A program made the translations under genes and the position numbers. Under the pieces are notes generated by a model. It did no database searches, was not told where the DNA came from, and was given only the letters and a program-made list of their open reading frames with translations. Positions 58,277-64,000 of a DNA stretch of 64,000 nucleotides are shown here, in pieces. Origin of the DNA: Thozetella sp. PMI_491 (taxonomy: Eukaryota > Ascomycota > Sordariomycetes > Chaetosphaeriales > Chaetosphaeriaceae); NCBI GenBank assembly GCA_021432635.1, contig MU270057.1, positions 346,248-410,247 of the forward strand. Direction: 5' to 3'. Position 1 is the stretch's first letter. The number at the start of each line of letters is the position of its first letter.

Positions 58277-59998
58277 TGTCGACGTGCATGGGCTGCTCTC
58301 TGCTTCCTGATTTGGACAAGCAAGAACACACAATTACAGCTGCGACGGAGTAACCGAGCTTTTCAGAAAAATGACGAATAGGAGCTCTTTCTCACCGTAC
58401 TTTAAAGAAAGAAAGCGCTGGGGCACGGCCTCGATAAGTACCGAGGTGCTTTATGGGCCGTACTTACCTACCTACCTCCCCCCCAATGCCCACAATCCTT
58501 AAAAAAGGTGGTAAGTTACCACTGTAACGGTAGTAAAAGCCAACCAAACTTGAGCTGCTCGGAAGGTCGCCCTGCTAGTGTACGGAGCACGCTTCGGGAG
58601 GAGGATGCCTACGGTTGGATACCTAGCTATATACAGTGTGGCGGGCCGTGTCTCCACATCGCCTACATCAAAGGATCGGATGTTAGCTCACGTCAGGCGC
58701 TAAGCGGCCGCGAGACTAGCGACGATCCACAGAATCGGCCGCCGAAGCCAGGATTCGGCCCATGTTGTATCCTGGGATCAAATTTGCTGGACCAGGTAGA
58801 ATAGGAATAGCGGATGGTCTCATCTTCCCTGCGTGGCTCCCGTCTGCTACTGGCTAGCCGTACACGGAATTTTAGCTCGGCGGGTAATGCAGCAGGTGCT
58901 GTACCCTAGGAATCGTGCAAATTCGCGGACCCCACCTTGTAGGCGCTACTGTTAGCGAACGGCAGAACTTTGCGGACGAACAAAATAAGAGCTTATATGG
59001 TGAGTGTTTTCACTGAAGTCTAAAATACCTTGCCTGTAAAATGATGTAGTTTGGGAGATTCGCCTCCCTAAACTCAGGAAGGGCAACAGCTAAACGGTAT
59101 CAAGTAAGCGTCCCACTGTTGTCTACGTAGGAATGAGGCATGAATTTGCACGATTTCTACAGTATATTCCCTCCCTGCCATTCTTCGTAATTCCTACGTG
59201 CTTAACTGCTCGTACAATAGATGTGTATTTCTTACAGCCAATCGTAGCCCACAATGGTAACATGGCTGCCGTGACAAGGTAGCCACAGTAAGAGCGGATT
59301 AGCTAGCATAACCCTCTGCAAGCGTACGCCGCCAGAGGAACCAGTTTACCTACTTAACTCAAATCTGTAGGAGTATCTCGTAGTTCACAATAGCTATCCG
59401 TAGCTTCACAAGGGGGTCTCCATTCTCCTGACCCACGCAGAAGGAACGTGGGCCTTGAAAGCGTGACGACGCGGGGACTTTGTGCTCTGGCCAAAGAGCC
59501 ATTCTCGGTGCAAATTCGGAATTTTCGCACCAGATGCTGCTAATTGCATTCGTCTAGACGCTTCCCACCTATCTGAAGTCTTCTTGTTCCTTTTTTTGCC
59601 CTTTATATTCTTGGCTTTTTCTGACCCATACCCTTGGCACTTGGGGCAACGACCCCCTTCGCTACCAAAGTCCCCTTCTATAGTCAGCTGGTTCAAGCCA
59701 CAAAAGCCCTGGCCGGGAATTTGAGTGCACTGTGATTAAATGAGGTACCAAGATTCTGTTTGCTAGGAACCCATGTGTGTTAAAGATGCACGCTCTTTCT
59801 CTTGAGCAGATAACTAAGGTAGGTAGGCAAATCAGTAGGCGCTCAAAGGAAATAATATATAAATTCACATCTTCACTCAGGCGAACGAATCATATACATG
59901 CCCATCATATACATACACATGCAAGTGTCGCGGCCTTGGCGCTGGTGTCATCCGTGCCGGCACTACTTGGAAACATCCACACAGAGTAAATATGCCCC
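58277..59998. other. Intergenic within the terpenoid gene group
   Basis: 1.7 kb upstream of the acetyltransferase. Frames at 58508-58804 and 59406-59724 have no domain features. A C-rich run (about 58482-58490) is present. Confidence 0.4.
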
Positions 59999-61739
59999 CT
60001 AAACTTCAATCAATGGAATCTCAAAATTGCGGACGACTGTCCGGTAAGCGTAGGAAAGTAGGTAGATGGCGACCATAAACCGAAGCACAAATTTGAAGAC
60101 GTCAGCTTCGCCGAAGGCGTTGTCTTTTCTCTGGCCCTTGCCCTTGGACGCCAGGAGGGCCGGCTTTTCGACAAAGTCCAATGTGACGCCAGTGAGGAGG
60201 AGACCGCAGGACATACGGGCCAGCCAGGGGTCCATGGCGGGCATGGCGTACGAGTTCACTAAGCGGCGCAGGAAGCCGTCGTGGGCGTGCATCCGGAGGA
60301 CCCACCGGGACAGGTTGTCCCATTTCCTAGCGCGCGCCTTGTGCACGCGTTCGAACTGCTGCAGCTCCTTCTCGAGCTCGATGCGGTCGATCCAATTCTT
60401 GCTGTCCGTGGAGGCCTGCGCGAGCAACCTGGACACCAGGTTGGCGATGCCAGCGGCGTCCTCCATGGCCATGTTGGCGCCCTGGCCAGTGTTGGGACAC
60501 ACCTGCGGGAGTCAAAAGGTCAGTTTGGCTGCGTGTCCGATTCCCTCGATTGAAGTATGCAAAGTGAAAATAAAAGAAAGCGAGAAAATATGATAAAATC
60601 TACCTTATGGACAGCATCGCCGATACAGACAAGGCGGCCCGAGACCCACTGACTGAAAACGCCCTCCTCTAGCGGCACTATGTCGAACGAGTCAGCCGTC
60701 TGCCAGGCGTCCCGGAAGCAGAGGTCGTCGTCAAACTTCTTGTCCAGGATCTTCTGAGCGATATCGAGAGCGTCCTCCTTGGTGAACTTCATCTTGTGTG
60801 GCCACTGCCGCCGCTGGTCTAGCTTGGTGAAGGCCATCCAGAACACGTCACTGCCCTTGAGCGACTCAGCGAAGAGCGTCAGACCCTTGTCGGACCGGAT
60901 CCGGAGGCCTGGTGTGAACTTGGGGAGGTTGGCCGACGTTCCGAACACACATGCATACTCGCAGGTGACTATAGGTTTTTGGGGTTCTTATTAGAGAGGC
61001 TGCACAAGGCCGGCTAGATGGGGGGATAATAGACAGTAGCCGAAAACCTTGGAAATTTTGCGCGAATCTGGGTATGTAAAGATAGGGAGGGGATGAGAGA
61101 TGAGGCCTACTCACCTAAGGGTTCCGCTCCAGCGGCGGCGGCCGCCTTCAATGTACGAGGGGAAAGCTGGGAACGCACTTGACTCCGGATGCCGTCCGCG
61201 CCAACCACGAGGCCGCCCTGGTGCTCCCGGCCTTTGCTGTCGAAGACACAGACGTGGGCCTCGCCCTCGTCGCTGATACGCTCTACCTGGCAGCCGGTGA
61301 TGAAACGGTCTTTGTGCCGAATCTGGCCGTACAGGATGTTGATGAGCTTGTGACGGGATATCATCCCAATGGAGTACCCGAGCCTGCCACGAGCGCGTCA
61401 GTCGCTTCTTGCTCACTGTTCTCTGTCGTATTATTTCCCCGCTTACATGTTGCGCAAGTCGGCAGCGTATTTCAGTGTGTAGGAAAAGTCGTCAGCGATG
61501 CGCATCTTGATCTCCTCAAAGGCGTACATAGCCTTGTTGACTTCGCTCCACACATCGAGCTGTTCGAGGATCAGGGCCCCATTGGGGTTGATGGCCAGTG
61601 AGCCCCCGATCCTTGGTCCGATGTCATTGTGCTTCTCGAGGACCGTATAAGACACGTTTAGGCGCTCGAGGCATAGGGCCAGAGTGATGCCCGTGATGGA
61701 AGCGCCTACGATGATGACGTGGAGCTCCTGGGATGCCAT
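59999..61739 (-). CDS. FAD-dependent epoxidase/monooxygenase, PaxM family
   Basis: Four exons (61447-61739, 61115-61383, 60604-60968 and 59999-60502) sum to 1431 nt, encoding 476 residues, essentially the length of PaxM; all phases close. The start at 61739 precedes HVIIVGASITGITLALCLER (FAD dinucleotide fold, Gly12-x-Ser14-x-x-Gly17). The DG motif is GGLVVGADGIRSQV. The GD motif GRLVCIGDAVHK (Asp about 305) continues across the last intron as VCPNTGQGANMAMEDAAG. A C-terminal hydrophobic segment (VLRFMVAIYLLSYAY) anchors it to the ER. The family epoxidises the terminal or internal alkene of a prenyl chain so that the membrane cyclase can start cyclisation. It is divergent from the cyclase gene; 873 bp separate their start codons. 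Confidence 0.92.
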
Positions 61740-62612
61740 GGCCGAGAGAGCACAAACAGGCAAAAAAGCCGGAGGAGACGGGGTGAGCTGCAGCCCCTCT
61801 TGGCCCAATGAGAGTTGCACCTTATGTATGTGACACGAGCGACTCTAGGGTCATGTGGGAGGAGTTGCGTGGGAGGATGAGTGAGGGGAGTGGGCAAGGG
61901 GCGTGAGCAAGACCCTGTTGGAAACGAACATTTCACGGTGTGATATGCAGAGACTGGCCTAGAATACTCACGCCCAAGTCAATTATTGGCCATCCATCAG
62001 GCACGCGTGCTGGGGCGCATGGTGAGATACGCTAGCATCAGGACGTAGCTTGCGTCTGTATGTTTCTACCTCGCGAGGGACTCGGCTGAAAGGAACCAGT
62101 GGCTGACAGCGACGGCGTGGATGCATGGCGCCATCCAACGTAGCAATGCTATTTTTGCTCGGCGGATAGCAAGTTGTATCATACGTGCTACCAAACGGGT
62201 CTACTGTGTATAGTGTCTCCAGAAGCGGTACTTGGCGACAATGGATGTTGATGCTTGCTTGCTTGATAAGGCTTAGCTCCGGACACCCCATTGCACTGTC
62301 AAGCTTGGTTGCCACCCTCCTAACTCCACAAGGCTTACTAGACGCTTGGGAGACGATAGGATCATGTGGTAGTGGGATGGCTTTTCTGCTGCAGGTAGGA
62401 TTCGCCCGTATGCGGTGGCTCCACATGAGCTCGGTAATCAGAGGTTCCAGCCGCTGGGCTGATAAATATCGCTATATCGGGGGGCTGGCACATGCCCTGA
62501 TATAGAAAGTAATAGGCAAACGTTTTGCCCTCAAGAGAAGGCCGTCGTCACTCTTCAGGCAGACCGGAGACAGTTGGCCTGCAGCAAGAACCAAGCACCA
62601 GTCGTCGCAATC
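61740..62612. promoter_or_regulatory. Bidirectional promoter of epoxidase and terpene cyclase genes
   Basis: The 873 bp between the two divergent start codons is the only space for both promoters. No operator was identified by eye. Confidence 0.5.
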
Positions 62613-63462
62613 ATGGGCTCTTTCGCCGGACTTTCACTTTTGGACCGGGTGACGATGGTGCAATTCCCGGACAAGGTCCTGGAGAACGGCATCTCGCCCG
62701 TGGTGGTGGTTGACTTCACCTTGCTGACGACTGCTTGCATCTTCTGGTGTCTGACCTTCACCGAGATGATGCGCCTGGCCGTCGCGCAACGCAGCTACTC
62801 CCTCCCCATCCTGTCACTCTGCATCAACGTCACGTGGGAGTTCCTGTATGCCTTCGCCAAGCCGCACAAAGAGCTCGGTCTGTTCTGGATGACCTTTGCC
62901 TGGCTCGTGTTTGACATCGCAGCTGTTTATGCGTCCTACAGGGTCGCTGCCCACGAGTGGGAACACTCTCCGCTGGTGCACGACAACATCGGCCTGGTAT
63001 TCATCACCACGCTGCTCTTCTGTTTCTCGGGCCACTTCGCCCTCATGATGACCATCGGGCCCGATGAGGCCTACGGCTACTCCTCGGTGTCATGTGGCAT
63101 CATCATGGAGATTGGCTCCCTCATCCAGATTCTGCGTCGGAACTGCACCCGAGGCATTTCCACCAAGTTCACGTGAGCAACCTTCCCGCGTCTCCCCTAA
63201 ACAGCTCTCAAACCTGAGAACGCGGTTTGAAACCCACCCCGGGCTGACTTTGAGTTTCTCCAGCATCTACCGCTACCTGGGGAACTGGATTGCCATCTTC
63301 GCAGCCATGCACCGCGCTGCAGCCTGGCCCGAGGAGTTCGGCCAGGTCATGTCACCTTTCATGGGGTGGATGCTTACTATTTTCCTTCTTACCGACATTG
63401 TGTATGCGGCCGTGTACTACAAGGTGCGGAGAACTGAGAAGGTCGCTTCTAAGAAGCTGTAG
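62613..63462 (+). CDS. Integral membrane terpene cyclase, PaxB/Pyr4/AndB family
   Basis: Two exons (62613-63172 and 63264-63462; 91-nt intron GTGAGC...TCCAG, phase 2) encode 252 residues with seven predicted TM helices, the family norm. The start at 62613 gives MGSFAGLSLLDRV; an earlier in-frame Met (62574) would add 13 residues. Conserved features: NVTWEFLYAFAKPH with the catalytic-type Glu76, and TDIVYAAVYYKV with Asp231. These are equivalent in position to the Glu and Asp shown to be essential in Pyr4. The enzyme protonates the epoxide made by the PaxM-type partner and folds the prenyl chain into a polycyclic terpenoid in the ER membrane. No prenyltransferase or backbone synthase lies in this window; they may be beyond 64000. 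Confidence 0.93.
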
Positions 63463-64000
63463 AGCTTGGCCGTCGTCCTGGTCACTGTAAGAGACGACAG
63501 CCTCAGGGCAGGGAGACACTCTATGCAAGACTTTGGCAGCGGTACGGTAAAGGGCAGTTTATATGGGCGCGGCAGGAACGCCGATGTTTCAAATTACACG
63601 CAAGGCTTGGGGCGGGTGTTAGCTCTTATTCCCTAAGGGTTTCTTATGTATATTCTGGATTGAAATTGCAACTTCGATTAGTAGCAATATAGCACGACGG
63701 ATCATTCGTTCTGAATAGTCCCTCTCGTTTAGATCCATGCAGCCGGCAAGGCCCATGACCACGCGATCGGCTAACCTTCACGATTGAGATCAATGCGGCA
63801 CGCGCACAGGTCGTGTGCAATGTCTTGGATACTTGTCTTCACTCACTTGTCACGTAGCTGGTATAGGTACTAGAGCATGAGAACAAGCAAAAAAAAAAAA
63901 AAAAGGGGGGGGGGGGGGGGGGGTTCGGAGGAAAAGTTCAATTCAATTCTAGGAGTATATAAGCATCGCGACTCCGTGACCACTGACATTTATTGCCCGT
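63463..64000. other. Intergenic to window end, with A16-G19 homopolymer junction
   Basis: 3' flank of the cyclase. A run of 16 A (63889-63904) directly followed by 19 G (63905-63923) is the only structure noticed. Confidence 0.6.

Noticed and set aside
60066-60593. A 175-codon plus-strand open frame
   Set aside because: Antisense shadow of the last epoxidase exon.
1-64000. Prokaryotic features such as operons, Shine-Dalgarno sites or CRISPR arrays
   Set aside because: Spliceosomal introns throughout show a eukaryotic fungus, and no regularly spaced direct repeats were seen.

Overview
The window comes from a filamentous ascomycete (Pezizomycotina). Coding regions are interrupted by 37-90 nt GT-AG introns. 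The gene content is typical of this group: CYP enzymes, a Zn2Cys6 regulator, NACHT/STAND and HET proteins, and a PaxB/PaxM-type terpenoid pair. One LTR retrotransposon has been saturated with transition mutations, the signature of repeat-induced point mutation (RIP). I cannot name the species.

Layout. Position 1-5.1 kb: the end of a single-pass membrane protein, a terpenoid-type cytochrome P450 and a salicylate-hydroxylase-type FAD monooxygenase. Position 6.3-13.7 kb: a RIP-degraded but structurally complete Ty1/copia element with 255-bp LTRs and a 5-bp target duplication, inserted 33 bp past the stop codon of an M1 aminopeptidase gene (13.7-16.5 kb). Position 17.8-18.1 kb: a cytochrome b5 relic that has lost a heme ligand. 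Position 19.3-24.3 kb: a CYP53 (benzoate 4-hydroxylase type) P450 divergent from a Zn2Cys6 transcription factor, a plausible aromatic-acid module. Position 24.8-26.8 kb: a polytopic membrane protein. Position 28.1-32.4 kb: a decayed NLR-like gene (alpha/beta hydrolase, NACHT, ankyrin). Position 33.4-34.3 kb: a secreted protein. Position 37.4-39.2 kb: a MAL-type sugar transporter. Position 39.7-40.7 kb: a D-amino-acid oxidase pseudogene. Position 41.7-43.6 kb: a secreted BBE-type flavoenzyme. Position 44.6-46 kb: a broken CorA-like gene containing an assembly gap. Position 46.8-48 kb: an intact Ser/Thr-rich single-pass protein. Position 48.4-50.7 kb: a second decayed STAND gene. Position 52.3-52.7 kb: a SnoaL-like protein. 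Position 53.5-54.9 kb: a decayed HET gene. Position 56.8-63.5 kb: an O-acetyltransferase, an FAD epoxidase and a membrane terpene cyclase, forming part of a meroterpenoid or indole-diterpene type cluster that probably continues beyond the right edge.

The region looks like fast-evolving accessory DNA, perhaps subtelomeric. Metabolic genes are intact and can be spliced on paper with phases that close exactly, while almost every self/non-self recognition gene (two STAND, one HET) is broken by stops and single-base shifts. All exon structures were worked out by eye from splice consensus and frame arithmetic; transcript data would be needed to confirm them.
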